A DNA stretch of 64,000 nucleotides from Monilinia fructicola (GCA_008692225.1 VICG01000012.1:1364001-1428000); one strand, 5' to 3'; positions 1 through 13,227 are shown, counted from the first letter of the stretch. The notes: generated from the sequence alone by a model not told the origin. Made by a program: numbers and translations.

Positions 1-2622
1 AAATGTCAAGTGAACTTACCTACGGATGGCCGCACAGCCCGGAAAAGTCTGGGGTCACTGGTATCGGCGAGTACTATATCAAATAATATACTCTGGCAAT
101 CTTTCCTAAAAGTTTCAGGAAATGAATGCAATGCCACTCTGCACTGCTGTTGATCCGTGGCTGATATGGAATGGGGTGGAGGACCATAGCCTAGCTGATA
201 TATTTGGGGAGTTGGAAATTTACTTCCTTTAGTAGGATATCTTCGGCGTTCGAAGCAACATAAATCTGCATATATATATATGCATTGAGTAACTGACATC
301 CGTATGAAAAAAGCAAAGGTAAACTGGTGGGGATCTGAGAAAGCAAGCAATCAGAACATTTCAAATAAAACGAGATTTTGTTGTTGTACTTCTAGGTTTA
401 TCTGTCTACCATCCATACTTGATATATTGCCTATGGGCAGACCAAGAAGTCTGTTAAATATCGGTTTGCATCGTTCCTTAACCGATACAAAATGATTACA
501 CATATTTGGTAACCATTTTGCCAAACCTCTACCACCACTAGGGAGGTACATTTGTACCAAGTCTGGACCCCCTTGAAATTGCTCAATTAGCCACTTCAAC
601 GACCAAAGCATACCAAACGACACCGGAGCACCGGCTATTATCCTCAAAAACACGGCAAGAAGAAGGCCGTTTCGAACAAGCAGTCGAAACTATCCATAAT
701 ACATGGAACCCCACATGCGTAGACGCTTCTTATGAAACGGAGTACCATAACGACTCGTAAAGAATGGTGAAGATATACCGACCTCTCGACAGATTACCAG
801 ATCAAATCGGATCAGACTGTTGGAGCACATACCGCAGTTAGAATCAACAAACAGTGACAATTTACCCTAATTCAGATTAGTTGTTAAGTCAATCAGCGTG
901 AGTTTTGAACACTCCGCGTTGTCATATATATGGGGGAGCGAAAAAAGTATCCGAGGAAATCTAGCTTAACGGCATCAGGTCAAGGTGTCACCAAACACAG
1001 CGAAGGCATTGCAGCATATAGTCCCAATACCCATACATTACCTGTGGAACGCTTTTTGCATGGAGACATGTCTGAACGAAGTTATCAATCCTTCAATCTT
1101 AGAGTATGGATACTTCGTCTGGTTTGAGCACGAGCTGCTAGCGTCTTATGTAACATCACATCGTTATCATTGCGCGTCTTAAATAATGGTATGAATGACC
1201 TCTTCATGTTCACAATATACATACATGACTTGCCACCGCCACCGCCACACCAGCCTCTCATCCTTCATCACGACATCATTCTGCATCGTAAACTTACCCA
1301 GTCAAAGCAATTGCGTCGTCTGGTTTACCTCTCGCAGGGAACCATCATCTAAGGTCAAAATTCTGTCACACTTGATGGAGATCCCCAGCCTTCCCGATTG
1401 CTCTGCATCAACTTACAAAAGTAGTACCAAGTCGAACCATCTTCACCCGTCTCACCCTAGCTGTCTGTCACGGGGTGGAGCAGCTCTACTTCCACGGGAT
1501 CCGTTTGTCGCTCCATCAATCCTGAAATGTAACCAATGCAACCCTGTATGACAGATCTTGAAAGTTCAACCTATTCTGACATTATCAACGAACGCAGCTT
1601 ATCAATAAATACAAAAGTAGTTGCCTTATCGGATTTCGCACAAAACTAAATCATCGAGTTGAGAATTTGCTACCTCGAGGCTGAACAGTCAGCATTGTCA
1701 AAGAAGTATCTACGCGGCGCTTCTATGCGCGCTATCGCAATGGTATACCTTGATAGGAAATTGCGGTACTATTGAAGAACAATCGACCGTCATTGCTGAC
1801 ATTCAAAAATCTAGGGCTGAAAATCGGATTCGGATTCGCATTCACGGAAATCTGGACGTCCTTATCATCTTAAAACCGGTAGATGTTCGCAAGATGCGAA
1901 AGTTTGCTATTATATTTTATCTGCGTATTTGACACGGCATAGCTCTTGTAATTTAATGTCAAGGAATCAACTCAGAGCTCCTACTGGGCTAATCCGTTCA
2001 GCAATATCTGTCTGATAGTTTCATTTGTCAAGTGACATTCTTGGAGGAGTTTAAATGGCCAGTTTCTTCCTTGTGGACGTAAATAATACTCTAAATCGAA
2101 CCCAAAATTACGTAGGTAAGGAATCTGCGTCATCTGAGTACAGCCGAGATTCAAAAACCGATGAAGCGGTAGGGTTGCAGCCGCTGCAGGATGCGCGACC
2201 AAAGCAGCATTATCTCCGTGGTGAGTACCGCAAGGCTGAGTTAACATGTGGTTACACATCGTGTAATAGCCAATGAAGAAACCATAGTCTAGCTTGTGAA
2301 TTACTTACCAATATATGCGCACTGTATGGAAGAGAAGTGAGAGGAGTGCGAGGATTGAGATGCTGAATTTCATCATTACAATCGTTTGTAATGTAGGGAC
2401 CTGTTTTTAATCGCAATATAAGAATTCCTCATCAGTGCTACCTTGTTACGGCGCAGCTACTGCCCTGAGATTTGACTCATGAGTTGATGGATTCCTTAAC
2501 ATATAAGAAATGCTATGGTTCCCGGTATCATGTCTTGGATGGAACCAAAGATCTATCCGCAATCAATGCTAAGAGAGCAATTACATATTTTACCTACATA
2601 GAAGGTATGAAATGGTCGAGTA
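1..2622. other. Left flank without a supported gene
   Basis: No gene is recognised here. On the minus strand, two consecutive open stretches (653 to 354 and 350 to 6) share one frame and are separated by a single TGA at 351-353. They could be a decayed gene or intron-containing coding DNA, but I recognise no domain, and no ATG opens the first stretch convincingly. Another minus-strand open stretch at 1981-2259 is equally anonymous. The rest shows only short chance frames. Confidence 0.3.
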
Positions 2623-4368
2623 ATGGCTACAATTGCGAGAAAGAAAGCATGGGGACCAAAATCCAAAACTGGGTGTCTTACTTGTCGGTCAGTCAATCTC
2701 CCTTGGTTTATGTTCCCAGGGATACTAGTTTAGAACAAGAGTTTTATAATTAGGTCACTGATAGGAATTAGCATTCGCCGTATAAAATGTGGAGAAGAGA
2801 AACCTGAGTGCCACCGGTGCACAAAGACTGGACGCAAATGCGATGGCTATGATCCAGATCGTCCGGAAATGTCAAGCACCGCACATTCAGAAAAGGCTAG
2901 CGCAACGTCTTCATCGAATTCAAGCCCAATCACAAGCCCCACTACCAGCATGATTATAGTGCCTTCTCCAGGTATCGACGGGGATGATCAGGAACGAAGA
3001 AGCTTTCATTTTTTTGTTGAAAAAACAGCTCCAGAACTTGCGGGCTTCTTTGAGTCTCAATTTTGGACCAAACTAGTTCTACAGAGATGTCATTCAGACA
3101 ATGCTATACGTCATGCGATAATTGCTCTAGGAGCTTACCACGAGTCCTTCAAGTTTGACGATATAAAATTGCTCGAGGGGAGATCTGTTGATGATCCCAA
3201 GCAACGATTCGCTTTGATGCAAAATAACAAAGCCATACGACATCTGACAGGAAACCTCTCGCATCACGGCAATCCACAAACTCCAGAAGTGATTCTGATA
3301 TCATGTCTCCTGTTCATCTGCTTTGAGGCGATGCAAGGAAACTACCAAGCCGCATTTGCTCATCTTAGCAGTGGCTTAAAAATCCTAAGTGACTGGATGG
3401 ATAGAAATAATCATAATCTAGAGACTCATTCAGAGTCAAGCTTGGCTCAGGAGCTTATTTGCTCGGAACTTGTTCCTCTTTTCAGCGTTCTGGAAATTCA
3501 AGCAACGACGATATCACCGACTAACCCTAATCAATGGGCAATGGGGATGACAATAAGATCTACAAACATCGATTTTAGAACCCAGAGAAAGATACCAGAC
3601 TCTCTTTCATCTCTCAATGACGCGAAGCATAGCTTACAAAACCAGACCCATGATATCTTGAGATATTATCAAAATGCAGCACAACAACGTAGCCGAATCG
3701 CAACACAGAGAGAATGCGATCTGCATCCTGATGGCGTGACTGCCATCATGGATGAAAAGGGAAAGCTGATTCTTCAGCTTGAGCAGTGGTCCAGAGTCTT
3801 CAACGCCTTTGCTCAAGCCGCGGGTCAAACAATGGATACGAATGGTCTGCGAGCATCTATATCACTCAAGCTTCATCACATCGCCAACAAGTTACTACTT
3901 GACACGGCATTATTCGAGAGCGAAATGGAATACGACCAGTATATTGGCCAGTTCCAGCTAATGACTTCTCTAGCCGAGTCACTCCTCAACTCGTATGGTG
4001 ATTCTATAGCCGACAATGGCCGCGTGTTTTCCTTTGATACAGCCATCGTACCACCGTTACTATGGGTGGTATGCAAATGCCGTGATCCATCAATCCGTCG
4101 AAAAGCACACGATCTTCTTTCCAGCGCTTGCAGACGAGAAGGTGGTTGGGACAGCGACTATGCAAGTAGTATTGGTAAATGGACTATGAATAAAGAAGAA
4201 GAAGGGCTAGGGAATATTTCGAATGCAGAAAAGGTTTTGGAATCTAATAGAATTGCCGTGGTGAGACTATCGCCGTTGGGACGGCGAAGGGCACTGGTTA
4301 AATTTACACAAGGTCCCTGTCGAGACGGTAGATCTGCAGAGCTAGAAGAGGAATACATTGTGTGGTGA
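2623..4368 (+). CDS. Zn2Cys6 fungal transcription factor
   Basis: This is a predicted nuclear, DNA-binding transcription regulator of the fungal binuclear zinc cluster class. Exon 1 is 2623-2687, the intron 2688-2771 (84 bp, GTCAGT...TTAG) and exon 2 2772-4368, giving about 553 residues. The intron splits the zinc cluster after its second cysteine. Joined, it reads TGCLTCRIRRIKC then ECHRCTKTGRKCDGY, so all six cysteines are present in the usual spacing. ATG 2623 follows an in-frame stop closely and starts a basic N-terminus (MATIARKKAWGPKSK), typical before such clusters. Residues 54-90 are Ser/Thr-rich linker. The remainder is helical and resembles the fungal-specific transcription factor domain 2 group, without a clear motif. 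The C-terminus is intact (EEYIVW). No target genes can be named. The neighbours on both sides are unrelated, so there is no sign of a cluster. Confidence 0.88.
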
Positions 4369-5364
4369 TGATGGGAGTCTATATTAGCGATGACTCTGGT
4401 AGTCTGGCTATAAAAGTGTATATTTCTGTATGATAATTTAGACGGCCCTGAAAATTTTTTAGCAAGTGTCGGGACTGAATGTGCAGAGACTTGAGATGAA
4501 TCACATCATACCTACGTAAAGCGAGCCAGAAAAAAGATGATGTATAATAAGCGAGAACCAGGATTGCATTTAAGAAGACGTATCAACCTGAGTCGCGCCA
4601 AATCTTCAAAATTAGGCCAGATGAGACTGGAAACTTTGATACCCCCCCCCCCCCAAACTCAGAATCATCTACAGAACTACATTCATAGCCATTGATTCGG
4701 CTGGCGCTACAATAACTCCTTTGACTTACACCCGATACCGTCCTCTCATGCCTGTACACAATACCACGCGCGAACATACAGTACTTTTGATCTTTCCCAA
4801 ATTATCCACACCATGCCAAACCATCTTGATACATCCTACTCAAGAGTCATGATCCGGTTATGACCACGAGGCTACACGGAGACAATGGAGCAAATCGACG
4901 GTTCTCAGAGATTGTGCTCGAGGGATGATCCAGGAAATATACATAGACTGCCAAGAGTTCTGAATGACCGTCAAGGGCTCCCCGGTACCTCACCGGGAGC
5001 TAGGGTTAAGGCCCGGGGGCTTTTGGACACGCTAGTTCTTAGCTCTTTTTCTTAACGCATGTTACTATCATGAATTTATATAAACACAGGGATATAGCTT
5101 ATAGATGTAGATAATCAAACATTGCTGTGCTAAAGGGTTCTGAGAGGTAAGATTTTTTTTCCTTGCTTGTTCGTCGCGCTATCAAAACTCCAAAGGGAAA
5201 CCACCTCAAAACGCCATGCCAATGCCACCCCGCTAACAACTTCGAAACTAGAATTCCTAAATCTCGTCGAAAAATAAAAAGAGCTAGCGAATGCCACCTC
5301 CCACCCAAAAAAGTAGACCAGAAGAATGCGGACAGAGGGGGAGTATTGAGACACAACGAGCGCC
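4369..5364. other. Intergenic, with a C13 homopolymer
   Basis: No coding signal was found between the regulator and the next gene. A 13-base cytosine run lies at about 4642-4654. A GC-rich stretch with CCGGTACCTCACCGG-type local symmetry is at 4980-5025. Confidence 0.4.
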
Positions 5365-6156
5365 TCACGAAGTGTTCTTCTCAAAACAATCCTTGCTCTC
5401 ACCATCACCAGCTGATTTCGAGCCCTTGGATGGGCTATCAAAAAGCCCCATCAACATCTTCCTATATAATCCACTTTCTAGGAACTCTGTGTCAATATCC
5501 TCATATGCAGCAGCTCCTCCCTTTCCCCACATATTCTTGCGCAGCTTCACAATGCACGCATCGCCACTGACACCTGCACTCCACCTTTGGTTTAGTGTCA
5601 AGCCGTTGCCTTCGGGCGTGTATAGCAACATGTACGTGCCTATTAGAGCGTGATCTGTGGAATCTTTGATCATGGATAAACGAGCATACTTTTGTATTCG
5701 AGCATGCCAGGGATCACCATCACCCCAAAAGGATCGCATATCGGGAATGTGTGAAAGATGGTTATCTTTGTGTCCTTCGAGACGGATATCAATTGTGCGA
5801 AGAGTAAGGAGAATTGCGCGTGTACCCGCTTGAGGTAGAAGGAGAACAGTGACGGATGTAGTTTCAAACTGTGGAGAAGGAGGAGGGGTTGTGGTGAAGA
5901 CTTTGTTGAAGATACTAAGGCGATTTATACTGCTCCCTCGCTGGTGACGTGGAGTCTGATTTGATGAGCTTGAGTCTGTGGGAAGTTGTGGTGTTTTGGT
6001 TTGGCTCATAATAAATTCTGATTCACTTTTGAGAGCTTCGTAGCGTTTTGCGGTATCGGGGCCATGCTCATGAGTCGCAGGCGGACTATAAAATCCTGAG
6101 AGCAGAGGTACTCGTTGGATTGCCAGCTGGGTACGATGACTTTCAGAAGTTGCCAT
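5365..6156 (-). CDS. Conserved hypothetical protein, single exon
   Basis: This is a 263-residue open frame read from ATG 6156 to the stop at 5365. The frame stays open for six codons upstream, but the first ATG is the one chosen (MATSESHRTQ). Residues 1-85 are Ser/Thr/Pro/Gln-rich and probably disordered. Residues 90-245 look folded, with alternating hydrophobic segments and a Trp/Gly-rich part (SFWGDGDPWHARIQK, then LLYTPEGNGLTLNQRW). There is no signal peptide and no membrane segment. The tail is Lys/Ser/Asp-rich. I recognise no family. The length, the intact frame and the codon mix support a real gene, but the function is unknown. Confidence 0.6.
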   Translation of the reverse strand: MATSESHRTQLAIQRVPLLSGFYSPPATHEHGPDTAKRYEALKSESEFIMSQTKTPQLPTDSSSSNQTPRHQRGSSINRLSIFNKVFTTTPPPSPQFETTSVTVLLLPQAGTRAILLTLRTIDIRLEGHKDNHLSHIPDMRSFWGDGDPWHARIQKYARLSMIKDSTDHALIGTYMLLYTPEGNGLTLNQRWSAGVSGDACIVKLRKNMWGKGGAAAYEDIDTEFLESGLYRKMLMGLFDSPSKGSKSAGDGESKDCFEKNTS

Positions 6157-6344
6157 GTTTATGAAAATACACACTTTGTATGTTTGAGGATGTCTTTTGC
6201 TGTCAATAGAAAGTGTTATGTAGATAGAGAACTACGGCTTAGCTTGTGCGGGGCATGATAGCTAAGTAAACCTGTGTAACAATACTCATGATAAGCATAA
6301 TTCAAGTCAAAGCAAGAAGACCGACAATTAAAAAACTGGAAGAG

Positions 6345-6627
6345 CACCAGTGGGTGCACGGACTCATAAAACGAAAATATGCTCAATGGATTTCAATGAA
6401 AAATAACATCAAGTATTTCAATTTTAAAATACTAATCCCAATATATATTAATTTTAATAAAACTCTATATCCTAATAGAAAAATACATAAAGAATATAAT
6501 ATATTTTAAAGATTACAAAAATCTTGAAGATCCAATTTATAGTATTAATAATAAAACGAAAAATTGCATTTTAACATATATAGATATCAACACTTTAACG
6601 TTTTATGAGTCCGTGCACCCACTGGTG
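6345..6627. mobile_element. MITE-like element with 29-bp perfect TIRs
   Basis: The left arm, 6345-6373 (starting CACCAGTGGGTGCACGG), is the exact reverse complement of 6599-6627. Between the arms lie about 225 bp of AT-rich DNA without coding capacity. The trinucleotide GAG flanks both outer ends (6342-6344 and 6628-6630) and may be the target duplication. The size, perfect arms and non-coding AT-rich core fit a non-autonomous DNA transposon. The superfamily cannot be assigned. Confidence 0.8.
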
Positions 6628-6630
6628 GAG

Positions 6631-7512
6631 GTACCGGTAAGGCTTAAGTGTAAACTATGCAGGGATATTGACTAGTCACGGCGGCAAGATCTTGTGGGGA
6701 TCAACCAATTAGGTTAACAGACGCCCTAACCACCAATCGTATGAGAGAGTAGTTCGGCGACTTTATGATGGCGAAATATGACTGTGTTGAATGTTTTGCT
6801 GTGTAAGGGTATTGATCAGTACACGGCGGTTGAGGGGCAGCCAGTGTATGTGAAAACGTACGAGGCAACACGAGTATATATTGACTCGCAAGATAATCCA
6901 AGCATAATAGAAGTGGAGATAAGTTGGAAATCCGTCACACTTGACTTGCTTGCTTTTTTTCATGAAAAATTTGAAGGGGCAGCAAGACAGTAATGGATTC
7001 AGTGATATCGCATGAGCTAACTAGGTCTTGCTTCTCAAAGCTCGTTGAGGGTATTCCCGAGGCTACAGTCCTTGAGACTATTCTGCAGCAGGGTTTTGCT
7101 GCAAAGTGATCACTCTTTGCACAGAATGTACTGTACCTATCAGAAATCATAGGAATTCCCAATAGTTTGGTTCCAACACGGATAAGAATTGAGATAAGGT
7201 GGCTAATGCACGATCCTTGTTCGTTGATATCCTCTTTTTTGAGACATATCCAATTCATGGCGTCGGTAATGAAACAGGCGCTGACAGGGCTTGTATTACT
7301 TATTACCTCACAGACTAAATGCTGCCCGGTGCAAGATCAACTGAGACAATTCTTTCCACCATGTATATGTTGAAATCGCTGTATTTTTTTCGCTCTTGTA
7401 ATCATTTGTGAATAACTCTGCGTGTTTTAATGAGAGACTCCCCAAATTACATCGATATTCTGTTCGCGCAACCTGGTGCTATGGAAATCTGTAGCAGCCA
7501 GATAAAAGACCC
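6631..7512. other. Intergenic, nothing recognised
   Basis: Only short overlapping frames are present. No domain, repeat or RNA gene was recognised. Confidence 0.4.
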
Positions 7513-8283
7513 TTAGATTTCACCATGGTTTGAAAGCGTTTGGACGCTCACGACCTTCACAATGGGCGCAATATAACTTTTGTAAATCCTTTCCTGTCTC
7601 GCAAATCGTCTTTGCATATTTGCCTTTACCCTTGACGCATATACTGCATCCCAATAACATGTCGATAACGCGGAACCAAAAATCGAAATGTGATGATTAT
7701 CTTCCGGATGCTGAAAAAGTTGCATCTGGGGGTTCAAAGAGAGTTTGTCCTGGGGATGAAGTTTGAGAGTAACCATGAGTAAACAGAGATTCGGAAACCA
7801 ACGGCGGATAATGTTTTCTGCTTCACACTCGGCATCCAAAATTGATTCTCGAGAGATTACTAAACTTTCCACGCACTCAAAAATGCTCAGTAGGGCACCT
7901 TATAACCAGAATTCATGGGTGGTGGCCAATAGTCTGGACCAGAACCATAGTCGAGATTCCGGAGGAATGATGAATCGATAGCAAAAATTGATACCAAGCG
8001 AATTGGATCTCGAATATCCAGATGAACGGCACACCTTGAAAACCTCTTCCCTGGATTCAATACAAGTTGAGAGAAGCGGATGCGGGGTCTTGTTTCGCAA
8101 ACTCCATTGGAACAACGATGGCAGTGGACTCGAAGCTGTTTCTATGAAAGGTACGAGTTCGAGCTCTACCAGATGAGGCTCAAGGAATACCAGCGCCCAA
8201 ACATAAGCCCGGAGTTCAGGTGGCAGATTGCCAAAAAGTGAAAAGGAAACCAACTCTGGCGAAGACCTGCCATAAGATATATG
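7513..8283 (-). pseudogene. 2EXR-domain protein, disrupted
   Basis: The minus-strand frame from 8283 to 7513 encodes a protein resembling the fungal 2EXR family. It has an N-terminal FSLFGNLPPELRAYVW followed by HPLLSTCIESREEVFKV, and a C-terminal block HPEDNHHISIFG...CYWDAVYASRVKANMQRRFARQE. The frame is interrupted once, by TAA at 7900-7902 (FWL*GALLSIFE). Coding sense continues in the same frame on the other side, so this is a substitution, not an indel. No ATG exists between the upstream stop (8284-8286) and the conserved start. An ATA at 8278-8280 sits where a start codon could have been. Both lesions fit G:C to A:T changes, as RIP would cause. The role of 2EXR proteins is poorly known. 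A remote upstream exon supplying the start cannot be excluded. Confidence 0.6.
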
Positions 8284-8952
8284 CTATGTGGACAAATCTC
8301 AATAGACTGAAGATGTCGAGATGCAACAATGTGACGTATCTTCCGTGTGATTGGAATATGCTTAGTGACGAAGGTCCCGGTCGACTGGTTGTAAAGAATC
8401 ATTCCTAACCAAATCTGAAAGCCAAACGTAAATCAATCGTTGTGCCACAAATATCGCCGAATCAAAGTGTATGTTTCGATTTGCGGCCTTGAATGGCAGT
8501 AGGAAGCTGTATAAGTATATTTTGAGGAAAGCACCACCACGGGGCGAACCAACACCTACGCAAGCAGGCCATCAATCGCAAGCCAGGAGTACTCTTGTAG
8601 TTCGATTGCGAACGAGATGCTTTCTGATGCTACGCTAGAACCGTACAGGAAGATGGGAGTATTCATTACCATTGGTAATTTTGTTTGTTCGCGGCGAATA
8701 CTATTCGCAAACGTATCTAGGAAACCGATGCGAAGGAGCAAGATCCGCAAAGAGTAATCCACACATGTTACTTGAGTTTTTCTCAAGAGCATGGGCCTAG
8801 AATCAGATCATAATTTGGTCAAACATCGAAAAGAGAATCAGAAAGCAACAGGAAGCTTAAGCTTAAGGGAGTATAAATTCTATTGACAGTAGGACCGGGA
8901 CAAAGTATATCCATGATGACTAAGCGAATGGCACTCAACCGCCTCCTTGATA

Positions 8953-9231
8953 CCCTACGGGACCAAAATTCTAATCTTTTCAACAATTAGTGAAATCTTA
9001 TGTTAAAAACCTAATTTCATTTATGATCTTACTTTGTTTTTGTTGTAAAATTATATAGAAGTTATATAGGAAATCCTTTTATATAGCTTATATAGCTTAT
9101 ATACTAAAAAGTAAAAGAATAAACTAGTATATAAACTTTATTATTATAAGAACTAATCCATTTTTGAAGTATTACAATCACTTGGACGATTACTTGGACG
9201 AATTACTTTAGACGATCACGATTAATACGAT

Positions 9232-9270
<39 letters not shown>

Positions 9271-9918
9271 AAGTTATTTAAAGATTCGAAATTATTAAGT
9301 CCTATTTAAAGTATTAACGTTGAAAAAAGCGAGAAATAGAGGGAAAAAAGCAAATAATAGGGGGGAAAGCGAATGGAAAAAGCAATTTACTTTTTTCGAA
9401 TTTTAATAAAATCATTTTAACTTATTTTTTAATATAATAAAAAAAGAATAAAAGAATAAAAGAATAAAAAAAAATGAAAAAAAGAATGAAAAAAAGAATA
9501 AAAGAAAGAATGAAAGAAAAAATGAAAAGAATAAGAAAGAATAAATTAAAGGTATTTAAGAATTAGTATATCGAATATTAAAGCTATTTAATAAATATTA
9601 AAGCTATTTAACGAATATTAAAGCTATTCAACGAAATTAATTCATTTTAAGCCAATTAATAGATTTTAAACTACTTTATAGATAAACTAATAAATTTTAG
9701 GCTTCTTTTTAAATAAACTAACAGATTTTAGGCTTCTTTTAAATAAACTAATAGATTTTAAGCTTTTTTTTAATTAAACTAGCAGAATTTTAACTATTTA
9801 TAATTAAATCAATATAATTTAGATTATATATATATACTACCTATATATTTATAAAATATAATATTTTCGAAAAAACGTTGATTCACTGACTTTTTATAGG
9901 AATCTTGGTCCCGTAGGG
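8953..9918. mobile_element. TIR transposon relic, copy A (Harbinger-like TSD)
   Basis: The element is 966 bp, AT-rich and non-coding. The left end CCCTACGGGACCAA is matched by its reverse complement at the right end (TTGGTCCCGTAGGG, ending 9918). ATA flanks both sides (8950-8952 and 9919-9921) as a 3-bp target duplication. Three-bp duplications are typical of PIF/Harbinger, but no transposase is present to confirm this. Internally there are an ATT microsatellite (about 9238-9269) and a purine-rich GAATAAAA/GAATGAAA tract (9440-9545). A diverged, inverted second copy occupies 16849-19600. Confidence 0.78.
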
Positions 9919-9921
9919 ATA

Positions 9922-12900
9922 TTGCACATCTTCTGTAATTCTTGTTACAACTTCAAAGTACTTTTTTTTGCCAAATGATATAGCGCAGAATAAACCTCAT
10001 TATATGTATCTATACCGATCAGAAGATCTTTACAGATAGCAGCGTTCGAATTAATTCTACCTCAAGGTTGTTCGGTCCTAATCCGAGAACGAAAAAAGAT
10101 GTTAAGCACCGTCACCGTCCAAAGATCGATAACCTTTCGAGGAAACAAATAGACAAGAAGATATTGATTTTTTCTGGTCTAGGTGGTATTTTTCTCCGTC
10201 ATCCCTCAGGTTAATTTCATAGATATCGACGTCTCTAAGCGTCCATGTTGTCCTTCGGAAACAAATCCAGGGACCGAATCAAAAGAGAGAAAGTCGACTC
10301 GACTGTTTCCTACAGCTGGGAGGGCTGCAATGAGACATGCTCGCATACATTTCATCTGATCAAGTCAACCGCATCATTAGTTACCACTCATTGTATAAAG
10401 GGGAACTCTACTCGCAGTATATCTCGTTAGTCAAACTTCACCTCACAAGCGATTGAAATTGACTTTGAATCTTTAGAAACTATCATCCGATATAGATAGC
10501 TCAAAAGCTCTACACATTTTATATCAATCCATACACTCACTCACTCAACATTTACTACCTTGTATAACTTTGGGCAATTCTACTTTTCAGCCCCATGTTT
10601 CTTCAAGCACTCAAGATACAATAATATAAGAGATGTTTGAGTGAGCTTGATTCTATGTTGCCACAAGTCTACCAAATACCTTCTACTACCTATGACTTTC
10701 AATTAGGTTGTGATCTCAAAAGTCAATTTCTTTTCCAACTCGTCACATCAGATGCTCAAAGAAATCCGAAACACAAAGGCAACTCGATCCACCCAGGTAC
10801 GTACTACAAAAAAGCGGAAAGCAGAAAGAAACACAAGAGCAAAAAGTTCAGGGTCCATCTTGAGCGTCCTACATCTTTGGTGACCATTCACAATATTCAA
10901 CCACCCACAGCAATCCAATTTGTGGCCATCTGACACCATCTGACACCAAGTGATATCCCTGACTTCGAAGGGATCGATTCTTCCCCACAAAAGATACACT
11001 TTCGCACCTCGAGTTGTCGTGCCTAACCGTCAAGCTAGGTTGTCGCTTTGTCAATACCACCATTTGACGAGAAGAGGAACGGTATTTGGAGATTTATTGG
11101 AGATTAAGCAAGATCAGTATTGGGTAGGTGAACGTCCTTCGAGATGACACTTCGAACTTGAATATGAATTTCCATCCTGTGGCTTGAGACAGCATTTTCG
11201 AACAATGAATCGTAGCGCAGCTGCTGCATATACTTTGATAATGAGCATCAAACCGAAATAGGCATCAAGAAAATTGCAGTTGTTGTCGTTCATAAAGTCT
11301 TCCATGAGTTCTGCCCAGGCAAGCTGTGTCTGCAATTATTTTTTCGAGACCCTTTGCTCTTCGAAATGCAACGAGAAGATACCAGAAGATACCACCGCGG
11401 CCCGAGAACATCTGAGCTCATCAGGTGTGAAAGCATTCTTCTTAAGGCATATGTAGACTTCGGCCAAGCTCAATAAACGTAGGAGATGGGATATACGTTA
11501 GGTCTTGAACACATGATCTTTTAAACAATCAAGTATCCAGACTTACCGAACCATACCACTTGATTTCATAGTTATAGTCTGTGGCAGCAAGAAGTTTCAG
11601 TGGAAGTAGAACGACTTGGGAAATTCCCTCATTTCCAACATGATGACAACTACATACAATCATAGAAAAGACCGTTGAGTTCATTAGATTCATCATTAAG
11701 GATGCGTGTCACTGAACCCGAATTTTCAGGTCTTCCAACGCCCGCTCCATTCATCATATGAGTGAGTTATGCGGACCCATTATCCAAGACTTTTGCAGTT
11801 CAACACAGCCTCTTGGACATCAAAGCTGTTTTTGAGACTACGATTGGGACCATGAAATGATGATATTTATGCGATATGAGCCAAGCCTCGGAAAAGAACC
11901 ACGTGAGTACGAAGTTTGTTTTCCTCGCACCCGATGCGCATTGAATCTCAGGGTTCATCTGAATTTATGATTATTTATCATTAGTTAACCTATGGAACAA
12001 GAAACTTTTTATGATGGAGATCTTTATTAAAGTTTATAGGTGAATTGCCAAGAGATCTAGAATAATGAAATATCATCTTACACCGTACATGCAATTTTGA
12101 AAATCATGTTACAACTTACAAGCCCAGTGGCTGATGAAGAACGATTATCTTGAGCGCGAAGTTTGTGATCTTGAGGGTAAATACATATTGGACATACCAA
12201 GTGGTACGTATACATACATACCCGTGGACATCTTAAATACTACATTTCTCATTCCTGCACGGTGCCACCACATCTCTCACGTTCAAGCGCACAAATAGAT
12301 TCCAAGAATCTCCACCCATCACTACAAGATAAATTCTAATCCCCCAATCGTGCAACCCCCAAACCTTCGCCGAGATAAATTTATCCGGCACTTGTGAGAG
12401 ACGGAGAAATATGATTGGTGGATCTGTTTCAAACGGCAGCGGGTACTCCCTGCGCCCATAATTGTTTACCACATGCAGGCACAGAAGCGAGAGGAGTACG
12501 TACAAACGGCTTCCGTTATTGACACTTCCGGAGTAAGAATGGAGAGGGGGACCCGCGCAGAAATGCCGAATATCTTCCGCGGAATCTGGGGTAGAATGTG
12601 TACCATAAGCTCAATGTGGATGGCATTACTGCGTGCGTTGTACCATTCTGAGCGAAGATCAACCGTCAACACTCAGAACACGACTGGTGGTATTTTTTTC
12701 GCAAGACCCGAATTTGCGAGGGACATATAAGCTTAATATGCAAGATGAAGTTTCCGTCTTGGCGTTTTGGGTCGGTGGATTGGTGGGTAGCCAAGGTGGA
12801 TGGTTCGGGAGGAGATCGTACGAGGGGTATGCTGGAGGAAATTGGCTTTTTGGGTTTGGTTAATTCAATCTGCTTGGAGGGTTATATATGTGGATCTCCT

Positions 12901-13128
12901 CCGGAGTCGGTATTCATCTACTATCCTCCGTAGGGATGCAGAATCCTTTTGATGGCCGAAGTCAATTTGATTAATTGGGAATGAATCTCGGCGCCGAGAG
13001 TTTCTAATTGCCATTTGTCGAGGGGGCGAAGGGGTGAAGATGGAAAAATAGCTCGATGGAGGGAACTAACGCTGGTGCATGCAGGGTCAAATCCTCCACA
13101 TCCCCGTCCGTCAAAGTTGAGGTGAAAT
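9922..13128. other. 3.2 kb without a supported gene
   Basis: I scanned both strands and found only short frames. Minus-strand 11336-11114 reads like a coding fragment (QTQLAWAELMEDFMND...), but it lacks a start, splice context and a recognisable family. A lysine-rich plus-strand frame at 10637-10933 begins at TTG and is not convincing. No RNA gene or repeat was identified. Confidence 0.35.
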
Positions 13129-13137
13129 TTTATATAA
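13129..13137 (+). promoter_or_regulatory. TATA box of the acetylesterase gene
   Basis: TATATAAAG lies about 95 bp upstream of ATG 13228, the usual place for a fungal TATA element of a strongly inducible gene. No experimental support can be read from sequence. Confidence 0.45.
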
Positions 13138-13227
13138 AGAGAGGTGCTCTGCTCGAAGATCACAAAGCTTGGGCTCAATCAACATCGTTCGTTTCTACAA
13201 GACTTCTTAACGTTCATAATTTTCATC

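Noticed and set aside
10637..10933. A lysine-rich 98-codon frame
   Set aside because: It starts at TTG, its first ATG is seven codons in, and no family, splice pattern or codon evidence supports it.
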